Shown here: positions 50,351-62,107 of the stretch, in pieces
Layout of the letters: every line of letters begins with the position of its first letter
Position numbering within the stretch: position 1 is the stretch's first letter
Assembly: GCA_031002005.1 (NCBI GenBank)
Contig: JARYHS010013630.1
Location: 28,301,112 to 28,365,111 of the forward strand
Source of the DNA: Vandiemenella viatica
Taxonomy: Eukaryota > Arthropoda > Insecta > Orthoptera > Morabidae
Direction of reading: 5' to 3'
Length of the DNA stretch: 64,000 bases
Program-made: the position numbers and the translations under genes
The notes under the pieces: model-generated
What the model saw: the letters and a program-made list of their open reading frames with translations, nothing else
What the model was told of the DNA's origin: nothing
Databases searched by the model: none

Positions 50351-51054
50351 CATTATTATGCTTATCTGTCCAATCACCAACATTTTCGGAGTTACCAGAC
50401 CGCCATACCTGATGAGTGATTCCTTTAAGGCCAAGAATTATTTACGCAAACATTATACAGAATTATCGATCTTTATAGATTCCTTGTCTTAATGGGAGGA
50501 ACGAGGTTATGAAGTGAGGTAGCTGGAAAGAACTTAAAAATCGAAAGGGAGGATTATTCAGCGCCTTACTGCTAAAACTTCGAATCGAATAAAAATAAGT
50601 GAATCGAAATGGATTGTACCCGGGAAGAGGGAGAGAGTGGAATTCGACTTTAGCGAAAAATTAAATGTTCCTGCCAACAGCTTGCCTAGAATGCAAGGAT
50701 CCATCTAAAACACTCCCCGCTGAGTTCTGTGTTTATGTTGGTAGTGCCACTTGGTCGCATTCAGGCTGGGATCGCGGAAGTATTCTCCTTTCACAGCCGA
50801 AGTACGTGCATTAGATCAACCTTTACCAAATAAGCTGGCATGATGTAAAATAAAAACATTAATTTATTAGAGTACCAAAAAAACCTGGCGCTCCTTAACC
50901 ATTTTCCGTTCATTAATTATGCGAAATAACTTCAACCACACAATACCACTAAAATTCTACAGCTTGTCAAATGTGAAGAAAGAGGATCTGCTTTTCTGGA
51001 CGATCGAGGAACTCTCACACACGAATCGAAACAACCCATCATATCACTAATTAG

Positions 51055-51290
51055 TAGTGTTGCCCAAAATCGGTCTTGGTCTTGCATTTTTGCAAGACCA
51101 AGACCAGGTGTATTGATGCAAGACCAAGACCAAGACTGGCCAAGTCTTGTCTTGTTCTTGCATTTGGGCAACACTAGTGTTGCCCAAAATCAGTCTTGGT
51201 CTTGCATTTTTGCAAGACCAAGACCAGGTGTATTGATGCAAGACCAAGACTGGCCAAGTCTTGTCTTGTTCTTACATTTGGGCAACACTA
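51055..51290. mobile_element. hAT-type MITE, tandem dimer with 8-bp duplication
   Basis: Two copies (51,055-51,176 and 51,175-51,290) of a unit with ends 'tagtgttgcccaaa' and inverted 'tagtgttgcccaaa' sharing one TA at the join. The whole dimer is flanked by 'ctaattag' at 51047-51054 and 51291-51298, an 8-bp duplication as made by hAT transposases. The interior is built from 'caagaccaagac' strings that form internal hairpins. No coding capacity. Confidence 0.85.
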
Positions 51291-51538
51291 CTAATTAGTC
51301 CTATACTAGGACATCATGAGTTCCACATTCAAACTACAGAGATTTTAGCTTACGGGAAATGCTGGTTGGTTATGAGGGGTGTTTTTTTTTATACACAAGT
51401 AAATCGATAAAGAGAGAACTGGTGATTTTTTTTGGAATTTCCCAGTTTCAGCTTATTGGAAGCATTAGCGGGATTTTGAATCAGCCAATCACAGAGTCCT
51501 GGTGGTGGGAGGCGTGGCCACTGACGTAACTTTTTCTG

Positions 51539-51847
51539 TTGTTTTCTAGAGGGTGCAAACCACTGAAGTCATTGCCCCAGGCTACTCAGGCAGGTTTGTA
51601 CAGGTCTGGGATTCCTATTAACGTCACCAGTTTGCACAGGTTTGCGCCCTGCCTTGAATGGTATGCGATAGCAATGAGATATTTCAATGACTGGAATTTT
51701 CGAAAAGGAAAGCCCATTAGCACCCATGCTATAGCAAACAATTCCAGGTTATTCATAGCGCACGCCATTTTTAAAGCGCTCCGTGACGTGGATAGAGCCG
51801 AGGCTGGCAGTCCGGAATATCGTGTAGCGACAAGCATTCTCTATTAG
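51539..51847 (+). other. Open frame of 102 codons, not recognised
   Basis: Reads through INVTSLHRFAPCLEWYAIAM, then RYFNDWNFRKGKPIS and DRAEAGSPEYRVATSILY to a stop. It has no domain that I know. The composition (more GC-rich than its surroundings, no low-complexity) would allow coding, but the start is arbitrary and it may be a piece of an interspersed repeat. 51,850-52,850 to the right holds no recognised feature. Confidence 0.25.
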
Positions 51848-52849
51848 CGATCGACGAGTAATGCAGTGCGCGCCAAACAGGTTGCGACATAACTATTAAG
51901 CACCTGGCTGGCATGTTTGTATAGCGCTGGGCAAACACATCTGGCGTGCACCATTACGATTGCCGCAGGTGCACAGAAATATTTCAGCCCTCAACCAAGC
52001 ACAGTAAAATTTTAGCTATGGTTCAAGAATAGGTATTAATGAATGAAATTGTATAACCTAGCAATGGTCGAATTACCGTCCAGTAATCCAGATTTCCGTT
52101 TATCAACGTGTTCCAAAAACAATCGGAAATAATGAGTGTGTGTCTGTAGATATATTCTTGGGTCTTTATCTTACGCCCTGAATGCATCAGACCCTAGGCT
52201 AATATAGTTCTTTGAAAGATTATTAAAAAAAACAGCAACGTGATAACTTATGAGGTGAATGTAATTATTTTTTTTAGGCAGGACTAAAAGCTAAGAAACT
52301 CTGGAGGTAGCCAAATGTAGCGTCTGTTACGTGTTGTATTACGTATTTTCAAAACATATTAAAATTTTTGTTTCCATACCCCAAGAGTATAAAACCAACT
52401 TGAGTCATTCTAATTGAATAAAAACAGCGATATAGACGATTCGAAAGTTTACTTTTTTCCTTTAACTTACATTAGGGGCCCAAATGGAAAACCAGTAATC
52501 TAAGTTAAATAGCATGGTAGAACATCGAGAAGAATGCGTCTTGGAAGTGTTTTGTAGTGAATTCATCAAAAGTCCTCAGATTTAATTAATAGAGACAATT
52601 TTAGATGTTACAAAAAAACGAGAAATTACTATTTTGTCTAATTCGTAGAACATTTTTTTCCTTTGTTTATTGGCAACCACGATACCTAGTTAGTACAATC
52701 CACAATTCATTCCTACTATTTCTAAAGTGTCTTTGTGCTATCATTTTCCAAAGTTATTCTTGTCATTCAGAATTTACGAGAGACAATGTGTAGGAATTTG
52801 ACAATTTGATGACTACATTCATACGTTTATTGACGCGACACGTGAACTT

Positions 52850-54281
52850 ATACTGTATAGTGTTTGTGTGTGGAAGTAGCATGGACTTTCCTGTCGTGCA
52901 CAACGTTGGCCGAATGCCGATAGCTGTAGGGATGTGGAAGATATGATGGTTAAAAGTGGTCGATGCAAGGCATTTTCATATTTCGACTTGTGTATCCTTA
53001 TACTTCTTTCCTGCCGCAACTACATAGGATAGAACATTGATGCTTGTGTGTGGTAAAAAAATCGATTCTCCCTTCATGCACAATTGTGGTTAGATGTAGG
53101 TAGCGATGGAAGTGTGGGAGATATGGTGATTGAAAGTGGTCGACCTGCGCCACTTTCATATTTCTACCAGAGACGTATGTGTCATGGTGTATCACTTTTC
53201 AGCCAAAACTAACTAGCGTAGATCACTGGCGTTTTTGTATGGTAATAGTCCAGAGTCACACGTCGATCACAACGTTGGCAGAATTTCGGTAACTGTGGGA
53301 GTGTGGGAGATATGGTGGTTGAAAGTGGCCGATCAAGGTTATTTTCGTATTTCAACCAAAGACATGTGTCTCCGTATATGTCACTTTGCTGGCACAACAA
53401 CATAGCGTAGATCATTGGTGTTTGTGTGTGGTAGTGGTATCGTGTACTATGGTGGTTAGATGTCGGTAGCTATTGAGGTGTGGGAGATATGGTGGCTGAA
53501 AGAGGTTGACCTACGCCAGTTTCATATTTCTACCAAATACGTATGTGTCATGGTGTATCACTTTTCAGCCAAAACTATCTAGCGCAGATCACTGGTGTTT
53601 GTGTGTGGTAGTAGCACAGAGTCACACGTCGATCACAACGTTGGCCTCAATGTTGGCCGAATTTCGGTAACTGTGGGAATGTGGGAGATATGATGATTGA
53701 AAGTGGCCGATCAAGGTTATTTTCGTATTTTGACCAAAGACATGGGTCTCCGTATATGTCACTCTGCTGCCACAACTACATAGCATAGACCATTGGTGTT
53801 TGTGTGTGGTGGTGGTATCGTGTCTCCTATCGTGTACTATGGTGGTTAGATGTCGGTAGCTATAGAGATGTGGGAGATAGGGTGGCTGAAAGTGGTTGAC
53901 CTGCGGCACTTTCATATTTCTACCAAAGACGTATGTGTCATGGTGTATCACTTTTCAGCCAAAACTATCTAGCACAGATCACTGGAGTTTGTGTGTGGTA
54001 GTAGCAAAGAGTCACCCGTCGATCACAACGTTGGCCGAATTTCGGTAACTGTGGGAATGTGGGAGATATGGTGGTTGAAAGTGGTCGATCAAGGATATTT
54101 TCGTATTTCAATCAAAGACATGTGTGTCAGTATATTTTCCTTTGCTGCGTGAATTACATAGCGCAGATGACTTGGGCTCGTGTGTGGTAATAACATCGAG
54201 TCTCCCATTGTACACTATGGTTGTTGGTTGTCGGTAGCTGTCAATCCAAATCCTTTACAAACACGAAGTCGTGGGCACCAG
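52850..54281. repeat. Dimeric-repeat element, copy 2 (eight units of about 180-190 bp)
   Basis: Colinear with the array at 11.18-12.25 kb: the same variant first unit ('ggactttcctgtcgtgcac', 'ggttaaaagtggtcgatgc'), the same alternation of two unit types, the same variant last unit ('acatagcgcagatgact') and the same unique end ('gtcaatccaaatcctttac'). Unit starts are near 52,850, 53,012, 53,193, 53,381, 53,559, 53,760, 53,949 and 54,139, i.e. one dimer more than copy 1. Short minus-strand frames in it are not considered genes. Confidence 0.85.
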
Positions 54282-54371
54282 ATATTGTGATTTAAGTTAG
54301 TTGCGTGTCGCTTCCTGATCGACGAGGTGTCAACTTCGTCGCTTAGTGAGCTAGACGCAGGGTCTGCCTTA

Positions 54372-54428
54372 CGTTTTTTATTTAACTGCTTAACGTCTCT
54401 TAACAGCGAAGTCTTTAGAGACGGGTCT
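54372..54428 (-). mobile_element. SINE 3'-tail fragment
   Basis: About 55 bp ('ttaacgtctcttaacagcg', then 'gtctttagagacgg') matching the 3' tail of SINE copy c in the same orientation. Only the tail is left; it lies between the dimeric-repeat element and the plus-strand LINE. Confidence 0.5.
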
Positions 54429-54550
54429 TCCTTATGACTATTTCCGTGTGCTAGAGCAGTGTGTTTATCAATTGTGTTTACTGTTAAACTGAATAGCCGG
54501 TACTAAGCAATCTAAAAGTTTGTTTAGGAGATGGTGGATATATCGCCACC

Positions 54551-55247
54551 ATGGAGAGTAGTGAGTATGGTGAAGGTGCACACAGCCACAGACTGACAAT
54601 ACTTCGCCAGTTAACATGTGTACCAGTTCTGCAGTGTGTGATGCGCCGAAAATACTGCTAATGGACTACGCTTACGGTTCTCAACTGCTCCAGAAACAAT
54701 GCGACAGAAGGCCACGCCGAGAAGACAACACAATAGCACTGGGAGAGGAGGTAAACATACCGCTGCCAACTCAATCAAACACGCCGCTGCCTGCTTCATC
54801 CTACAGCAAGCATACAAGGTTCCCCGAACGCCCAGCTAGTTTGGTAAATGAAAACGCTTCGCAAGGCGGTGATGCTAACGCACTTCCGCAACAGCCTAAT
54901 TTCTATGGAGAAACAAATTGCGGGCCATTTGTTGTGTATGCGGAATATGAACCAACCTATGTGGAGAGCCACAAAACAAATCTAGATCGTCTTTACCTAA
55001 TGGTGGTGACGCTGTGCCTTGCATTAGAAACTTAATCTCAAATAGAAGAAACAAAGGAAGAAACGAAGTACAAATAGAGCTTAAATCTCCAAAGTGGGCA
55101 AACCTTACGGCAACTTGCAGTAATCACCCAAAGCACCTACAGTTTTACATCCCTCGTTTTTTTTTCACTCTTAAAGAGGGCGTTGTTAAGAATGTGGACA
55201 TTGTAGACCCAATGCTTGCTGATGCAGAAATTCTACAGCTGTATTAG
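54551..55247 (+). pseudogene. ORF1-like region of the plus-strand LINE
   Basis: ATG at 54551 reads MESSEYGEGAHSHRLTILRQ and soon meets a stop; the main frame continues at 54,616-55,035 (140 codons; Pro-rich, ending LYLMVVTLCLALET), and 55,014-55,247 has SNHPKHLQFYIPRFFFTLKE then VKNVDIVDPMLADAEILQLY. No zinc knuckle was found. A role as the RNA-binding protein is inferred from position only. Confidence 0.45.
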
Positions 55248-55249
55248 AA

Positions 55250-55924
55250 ATCTGATTGAAACCCGAGGAGAAACTTATGTGCACGGGATACACAATACTG
55301 CGTGCCGACCATCCAGGAGGTTATGGAGGAGTTGTTTTACTAATTAAGAAAAGCTTACACTTTTCTGAAATAAAGATTCGGAATGCAGCTCCCAATATTG
55401 AGGCTTTGCGATACTGCTGAAAGTTTTGGGGACAGAAACAGCAGTCATGGCTCTGTACAGACCTCCAAACACTGCTTTCAATAAACAAGACTTTTTAAAT
55501 CTTGTGACGTATATCCCTCAACCTGCTCTTATCATGGCTGACCTAAACGCACACCATAGCAAATGGGGAAAGAACAGACCGGGCTGGGAGGCTGCTCCTA
55601 AAAGCGCTGGATAACACAAATCTAATACTTCTAAATGATGGTACCGAAACAAGGTTAGTTAGGCCGACATACCAAAAATCAGCAGTGAACATAACGTTAG
55701 CATCGCCATCTATATCTCTGGCAGCAAGATTACAGGTCATCCCATATCCTTCCGGATCGGATCATTTTTCAATAATGATCACCTTCCCTGCGACTGGACA
55801 AACACCAAGGCGATCGCCATACCGCTGGAAGATAACTAACGCGGATTGGATGAAGTATGACAAAGAAGTAACAAGAAACCTTGAGGGCTTCGAATTTTCG
55901 GACGACGTAGTAGCCAACTACTAA
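55250..55924 (+). pseudogene. Endonuclease domain of the plus-strand LINE
   Basis: AP-endonuclease-like domain with MALYRPPNTAFNKQDFLNLV, ALIMADLNAHHSKWG near 55,531 and YPSGSDHFSIMI near 55,760. The first part is in broken frames; a frameshift sits near 55,600. The nuclease nicks target DNA in functional relatives. Confidence 0.75.
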
Positions 55925-56099
55925 TGCCTTATGACAGCCATTTAAAAGGCGGCAACGAAGGCTCTCCAAGAGATTAAACCAAACACCTGCTTGGTGGGAT
56001 AAAGACTGTCAACTAGCGGTAAAAGAAAGACAGATGGCTTTCAGGAAATACAAAGACTCGGTGACAGAAGAGAATTATATGTATCTCCGGAAGATAGAA

Positions 56100-57470
56100 G
56101 CAACGCTCCACGCTTTCGCCGCTGTTTTTCAACATATACACTGGCGACCTTGCATTACTGATAATAGGAAAGGTGGTGATGATCCAGTATGTAGATGATG
56201 TGTGTTTCTATGTAATGATGAACGAGCTAATTTATTGCAAGAACACCCTAGATGACTTCGTCTGTCGGCTACAGCAGTGGCTCAGGAACAACGGCTTGGA
56301 CATATCCCAAACCAAGTCAGTGGTATCAATTTATAGCAGACATAAAATCCCTGATATGGATGAGGTACAGCTCGGATCGTACAGCTTCCCGTATCGACGA
56401 GTGTAAAACACCTGAGCGTCACAATAGATAACAAGCTTAACTGGAAACATCAAATCAAAGACATTTCAAGCAAATGTGAAGGGGCATTTAATGTCATAAA
56501 AACAACCACAAAACCCTGGTGAGGTATAGACCCGAAAGTTGACCTCTGTGCCGTTCGCTCATCAGCCCACATTTTGATTACGCAATCAGCAGCGGATAAC
56601 ACCCTTCAAATCTTTGACAAATTACAGTACGAAGCACTAAGAATATGTACAGGGGCTATGACGTCAACACCTACTAATGCGCCAATGGTAGAAGCACTAG
56701 AGCCATCTCTCCACATACGGCTTATGCAACTCTGTAAACTGTTTCTGCTAAACAAAAGAAGATTAATAACAACCTCCTCGTCCAGAAAATTGAGGCCCTT
56801 GGAAATCAATGTACTTGCAGAAGATACTGGACACGTAAAAAGATCCCAGTGCTAATAATCGCACTAAACGAAATCAACAGGTGCAACAGCAATAACATAA
56901 TGTCGACACCTGCTTCCAGAGTTTTGTATGTCGTATGAAGCTACTGTTACACCACCCAATATGAGAACCGACATCAATCTGGATAGTCCCAGACATGGCA
57001 GTACCGCTAAACTGGCAGAATTCCTTGCGCAATGGCCAAACGCGTCCAGTATCTACACAGATGGGTCGAAATCAAATTCATCAGTGGATATTTGGATCTA
57101 AAGAGGAAACTGTATGGTATGTTCAAAGTACCCGGGGAGGCATCAGTCTCACGGCAGAAATGTTGGCAATTCAGAAGGCAATTGAGTATGCTGAGGGTTT
57201 GGTGGACACAACATCGGTCATAATATCAGACTCCCGCTCGTCGTTGGCCAGCCTGAAAGAACACACACAAGCTGCCAACAAAGACAGTATCTTATGCAAC
57301 ATCTTGGAAGCAGCATACCGGCTGAAACAGAAAGGCAAAACACTGGTGTTCGTGTGGGTGAAAGCCTACATCGGCCTAGAATAATACGAACAGATGGATC
57401 AGCTGGTGAAGCTAGCTTGTGAAGAAGGTAGTGCTTAACCTTTCGTAACTGTGTGGGATCAAATGACAAC
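56100..57470 (+). pseudogene. Partial RT and RNase H of the plus-strand LINE
   Basis: RT palm from IQYVDDVCFYVMMNEL (56,182) through LDDFVCRLQQWLRNNGLDIS; the part with the first RT motifs is deleted at about 56,110. RNase H: SIYTDGSKSNSS near 57,055, ISLTAEMLAIQKAIEYAEG near 57,150, VIISDSRSSLASL near 57,220, then LVFVWVKAYIGLE at 57,345. The acidic D-E-D triad is visible; the usual 'HxGxxGNExAD' end is damaged (MDQLVKLAC). Confidence 0.8.
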
Positions 57471-58724
57471 CACTAAAATACAACCAAGAGAATCATGGAT
57501 AAGATAGTGGGAGGAGTCACAACAGGTCAAAGGACAATACTACGGACAGATCCACCCCATCATCCCTAAACAGCATTGGCACCATCAACTCAAGATTCCA
57601 AGAAAATCCGTCGTAACCATCTCCAGGCTTAAGTTCAATCATGGCTGTTTTCCCGCACACCTGAACAGAATAAACATAGTCCTTATGCGGATGTGAAGAG
57701 ACGAGCACAGGGGACATTGACCGTATCTTCTTCGGCTGGATAGAACAGATACAACAGCATTACAGACCTAATAGAACAACTGGTAGGATTAGGTCACTTC
57801 CCACCTTCAAAGATGTCACATCATCTTGCGACCGACGACGCCAGGATCTTCATACTGCTATGCAAATTTCTAAAAGACAGATTGACATATGCCTATGAGC
57901 ATCAGTGTTTGCAACCCATGGTGAATATATCTAATAACTGATATATTGTTATCATTTACTTAATAATAGATTTGAATTATTGTAATATAGATCATGTTTT
58001 TGTATTATGGACATTTATGTGCTATAATACTCGTAAGCTGTGTTATGGCTGTATAATTGATGTAACTGTAGTTAGTGCTATGGCTGTATGGCTTAATGAC
58101 GCACTGCCAATAATAAATTGAAAAAAAACTCAAAACGAACTCAGCCTATTTTACCCCGCAACCATTCGCTGTACATTTAAAGGTCTATTAAAAACCGACC
58201 CGTAGTTTTTGTACGAATTGACGGACACATTAACTTAAATTTCTCAGCTTTAGAATTATCACATTTTACTCCTGAAGTAGGAGCTGTACACAATTCAAAG
58301 CCGCATCAAAATCATACCAATAGTTCACGAGTGAATTCCGTTCATGGAAACGGACAGACATCAAAAATTAATTCATCGACGAAGATACGGAAAACATATA
58401 CAGCTTTTCACATAGTGTTGAATTAGAGATGGATTGGTTATAAACCAATAAATTAATAGTTAACAGCATTAATGATAACACGAATTTCAGCTATATTTCC
58501 AATATTTTAAAGTATGTATTAAATTAGGTGCAACTTTGTTTCTAATGCTGAAGGTGAAACGTGCAGCGAAACCCCAGCAAATTTTTAAACTCTAAAAGGC
58601 ATTTCAGGGATTTTCTGATGTTTGTGTGTATAACCACGATAAATCATAAGGTAAGCAATAAGTCCCTCTCAACAAAGGAAATCTATACTCTCTGCATTCC
58701 AGTCCTAGCGCTAAGGCATTACCT

Positions 58725-58935
58725 TAAACTCCCTTGCCCATTTCATCTGAAATAAGGCTCATATAGCCCAGTCACATTAATATTATTGCCTAAAGCCAGG
58801 TTGTCGATTTGAAAACCAGTTTCTTTCCTTACACATATTTCTGATGGTATTACATGTCAATCTCTCCATCAATTTACCTTTCAGTGATGTTAAACCAATA
58901 GACCTGTAATTTTTAAAGCCTATTTGCCAAACCCT
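58725..58935 (-). mobile_element. CR1/L2-like LINE fragment
   Basis: Antisense RT piece: NYRSIGLTSLKGKLMERLTC and NTIRNMCKERNWFSNRQ, equal to the '[19 protein letters not shown]' region of copies A and C. 58,130-58,724 before it has no recognised feature. Confidence 0.75.
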
Positions 58936-59135
58936 GAGACTCAGTTCTTGGGCACGTGGAAAGGAACACACGTGAAAAATATTTGTGATATGATTGACAA
59001 AGCCGTGCCCGCACCACCATAAAGGCTGTAAAATCAAAGTCTACAATTTGACCATGGCAACGATGAGCAAAACTCATCGAAAGGCAGCAGACACCCAAAA
59101 TATTTATTTAAAAAATTTGAAGTTGATTATTTTCT

Positions 59136-60002
59136 TTAGCTTATAACAATTGTCTCAAATACTAATGGCACACTAGGGAAGAAAGAATTCGTATAAGCAT
59201 CAGTACAATGTCTTATTTCTCTAATCTCATCTCTCCTGTCCTTGGTATGAATTATTTCATTGCGAGCATAAATGAAAATGTGTACTCCATTTTTACTAAT
59301 AAGTTCAAACCTACGTTGTCTGTCTGCACAGCCCAATCTATTTATCAATTATGTTATCCTTTCATATGAACTGTGGCAAGCAATCACAAACTGAGTGTCT
59401 TTTATCTGTACTTTGTCTAAAATGTCAAACCCTTGCGACACAGCACAACAGCAGTCCAGATGAAGATTAGTTTTGTATGCTATCATTTTTTCGTGCCATA
59501 AAGTAATCCAGAATTCAAAATTTGCAGTCCAGAATTAGCGCTGCTTACGACCGAAGTTATGTGCAGGTTCCCTTTCATATTGCATTGTACTGTTACGTAC
59601 TTCAGGGAATCGGTCATAACTGAGCTGTTAATTTTGTACACTTCAACAAACGGATTCTTTTTGTTATACAAATTACCTTATACTTTTTGCAGTATAGGTT
59701 GCCAGCGATTGCATTATGCCACAATATTGCTAAAGGTCAGGAGATGGAAAAGATTTTGTATCGATAGGAAATACTCTCTCACACATTACTGTGAATTCGA
59801 GCGTAATAGGGTTAAGGACGTATATTAATTTCGGAAAGTATACGAGTACACCACTTGTTGTAACCCAACAGTGATCTCGGCAGGTATTGTTTCCGGTGGT
59901 TACTACTTCTGCTTCGTCAGGACCTACCCGAGATATCCTGCCGGTTCCATTTTCCAAATAAAGTTCGCTGGATGAACGTAATCTCCGTACAAAGTCCAGC
60001 AC
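59136..60002 (-). other. Cluster of open frames, not recognised
   Basis: Three minus-strand segments: 60,002-59,730 (RVGPDEAEVVTTGNNTCRDH, FPKLIYVLNPITLEFTV), 59,671-59,483 (KNPFVEVYKINSSVMTDSLK) and, in one more frame, YKTNLHLDCCCAVSQGFDIL to 59,350, then 59,348-59,136 (INRLGCADRQRRFELISKNG, IHTKDRRDEIREIRH). The peptide composition looks protein-like, and the frames could be one broken ORF reading right to left. I recognise no domain. A decayed transposon or viral-type gene, or an unrelated host pseudogene, is equally possible. Confidence 0.25.
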
Positions 60003-60204
60003 GCTGACCGAATTCTCCGTCTTTCATGTTTCTGCGGAAGTTCTTTCTGTAACTATAATTACTCTAGCAACATATGTTGTTAAAGTTTATGCTCCAACTT
60101 CTTTTTCAGTTAGAAGTCGCCAACTTTACAAAGATGGTACACAATATCTTTGGAAGCTAATCTCAGCATCGCAATATTTATCTTTAGAGCAAACAACTAA
60201 AAAA

Positions 60205-60470
60205 GCGGCCTGGTTGTTCAGTGGTTAAAGCGTCTGACTGGAGATCTAGAGGTTCCTCGGTTTGAATCCGTCTCGGCGGCGATTTTCGTAAGCTCTCAAC
60301 CCTACCTTCACCTTTAGAACAGATTGCTGTGTAATGTGAAGTACGCCAGAACCCTTCAGTGGTTCTGTTTCCACTTTAAACTATAGGTCCCCTCAACGCC
60401 TAACAACTCTGCTTTTCCATCTATGCACTATCGTGTTAAAACTAAAGATTCAAAACAAACAAAGGCTTAG
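60205..60470 (+). mobile_element. tRNA-derived SINE of a third type
   Basis: A tRNA-like head from 60205 with A-box 'tggttgttcagtgg' (60211-60224) and B-box 'ggtttgaatcc' (60259-60269), followed by about 200 bp of non-tRNA body and an A-rich end ('caaaacaaacaaa', about 60,455-60,467). The spacing between boxes is that of a real tRNA with a longer variable arm. It differs from the SINE family at 30 kb. Not a functional tRNA gene: the acceptor stem does not pair and there is a long downstream body. Confidence 0.6.
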
Positions 60471-61384
60471 CGTGGTCCTAGTTGGCCCAAACTGACATAC
60501 ATACAACTATGAAATGGTCTAAAGCGAATCTAAAACTAGGAAAGGGGAACAGAGTGAGCCAGTCAGATGAAAAATCTGAATAACATGTTCGTATCTTATC
60601 TGAGCTCAACATGATGTTCTGTACACGCACTAGTGAAAGTATAATTTTTAAGGATTTGGGCAGTTATAAGGCTATTGGGGGTAAATACGGACAGTATCGG
60701 TAAAACAGGAGCGGTAATTTTAAAAATTATACAGCAAATGGCAGGAACAATACCTGATGTGTACAAATCGTACAATTTTTTTTTATAGTTTCAATCACCA
60801 ATTAACCAGAAAGAATCCGCTGACTAAAGTCACGTTCATGCACAGACCCTACCTTCTTAATAGTCATTTTGCTCGTTAGCCATATCGAACCCACCGTTCT
60901 GATCAAAAATCATTAACAAACTTTGAAAATTAGAGCGCAGACATTCGCCGATGCATCTCTTCCATCTGCTAGCCGTAAATATGAGCATACTTTACACCCC
61001 CTGAAGCGTCCAATAGAGAAAGCATGCTCTTGAAACAGAAATGGCGAAGCTGTTAGTTTCCACATCCTTCAGCGCGAATTAATATTTGTTCTAAATTCAC
61101 ACGAAGAAACTCTTAAGCCACGTAACAAAAATGAATTCAAATAAGGCTGTATAAAATGCTTGTGTCAGAATATACATTTTAGATGTATTGTTTGGCCAGA
61201 AGACAATGATGAATAATAGTGTGATCAATATCGACAGCGTATAGCCTAATTCGCTTGCATCTCGCTGTAGATATCTCATAGTGCAGCATACGACATTTTT
61301 AATTGAGTATGACCGAAGACATATCTATTACTTCCACTTGTGAGATTCTTAGTCAACTCTTGAGCTCAAATATTCCATTTTTTC
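60471..61384. other. Intergenic stretch with no recognised feature
   Basis: AT-rich; short open frames only, none with known similarity. Confidence 0.5.
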
Positions 61385-61490
61385 GGGATTTCGATTTGAT
61401 CGATGTTTTAGTTCCGACGTTTCGGTGTCCAATCTGAGGCCTTCATGAGGGCTGTTTAGAAATAAAATATCACTTCCGATGGTTGTCACA
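61385..61490 (-). mobile_element. Penelope-type 3'-end fragment with hammerhead-like core
   Basis: On the minus strand: CTCATGA (one mismatch to CTGATGA), AGGCCTCAGATTGGACACC, then GAAACGTCGG at 61,450-61,414. This resembles the terminal part of the Penelope pair at 17.2 kb and the 41.6-kb insertion. No coding part. 61,491-62,107 holds nothing recognised. Confidence 0.35.
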
Positions 61491-62107
61491 CCAGTCTTTT
61501 ATCTCCACGCTGAGCTCAGTAAACAGTAGAAAAATTTAAATGTTGGTACCTAAGCAAATCTCTTCGGCCGCCACTGGGTGTATTGATAAAACGTTAAATT
61601 GATTGAACCATGTTTTACGTGTGTTTCGAAACATTACAGAATGTGTAAGATATCGGAGCTAATTAATACTATGTAATGCAGTTATAAATGATATTGAAAT
61701 AAGTTATTTTGGTTTTATTCTAACCCTGTCTATGAAAATTGTATAACCTCTCTAGTTGAATGATTGTTACATTCTCGCTGTTCCGTAAACTTTTAATAAA
61801 AACCTTCAAGCAGTGAGATAAAATTAGCAAAAGCGATTTTCTAACAGCCAGTGGTTTTAATGAATGAGTAGGAAATAACACAATTCCAAATATAATGGGA
61901 AATAAATTTGAATACATGTAAAATAAAAATGGTTAATTACTAATACATTCTTTGCAAAAAACGGTTATCCATTAGTTTACATAGGAAGCAAAATACAGAG
62001 CGAAAAGACAACGATCTTACCTACTATATAATAGTAAATAAAAAAAATAAGTCCAAATGTAGAAGAAATCAGAGTACCTATATAGAAGTGATGATGTATA
62101 TTTAGAC

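Larger units (their letters stand above)
54500..58120 (+). mobile_element. Plus-strand LINE with RNase H, internally deleted
   Basis: Order: 5' region with an ATG in a perfect GCCACCATGG context at 54,551, ORF1-like frames, endonuclease, RT (first half missing), RNase H, and a 3' UTR ending 'aataataaattg' plus A8. Single-base frameshifts in most parts. It belongs with the RNase H-bearing I group, but differs in sequence from the 27-33 kb LINE. No target duplication was found. Confidence 0.75.

Noticed and set aside
60205..60280. Functional tRNA gene
   Set aside because: A and B boxes are good, but acceptor-stem pairing fails and an unrelated body and A-rich tail follow, as in a SINE.
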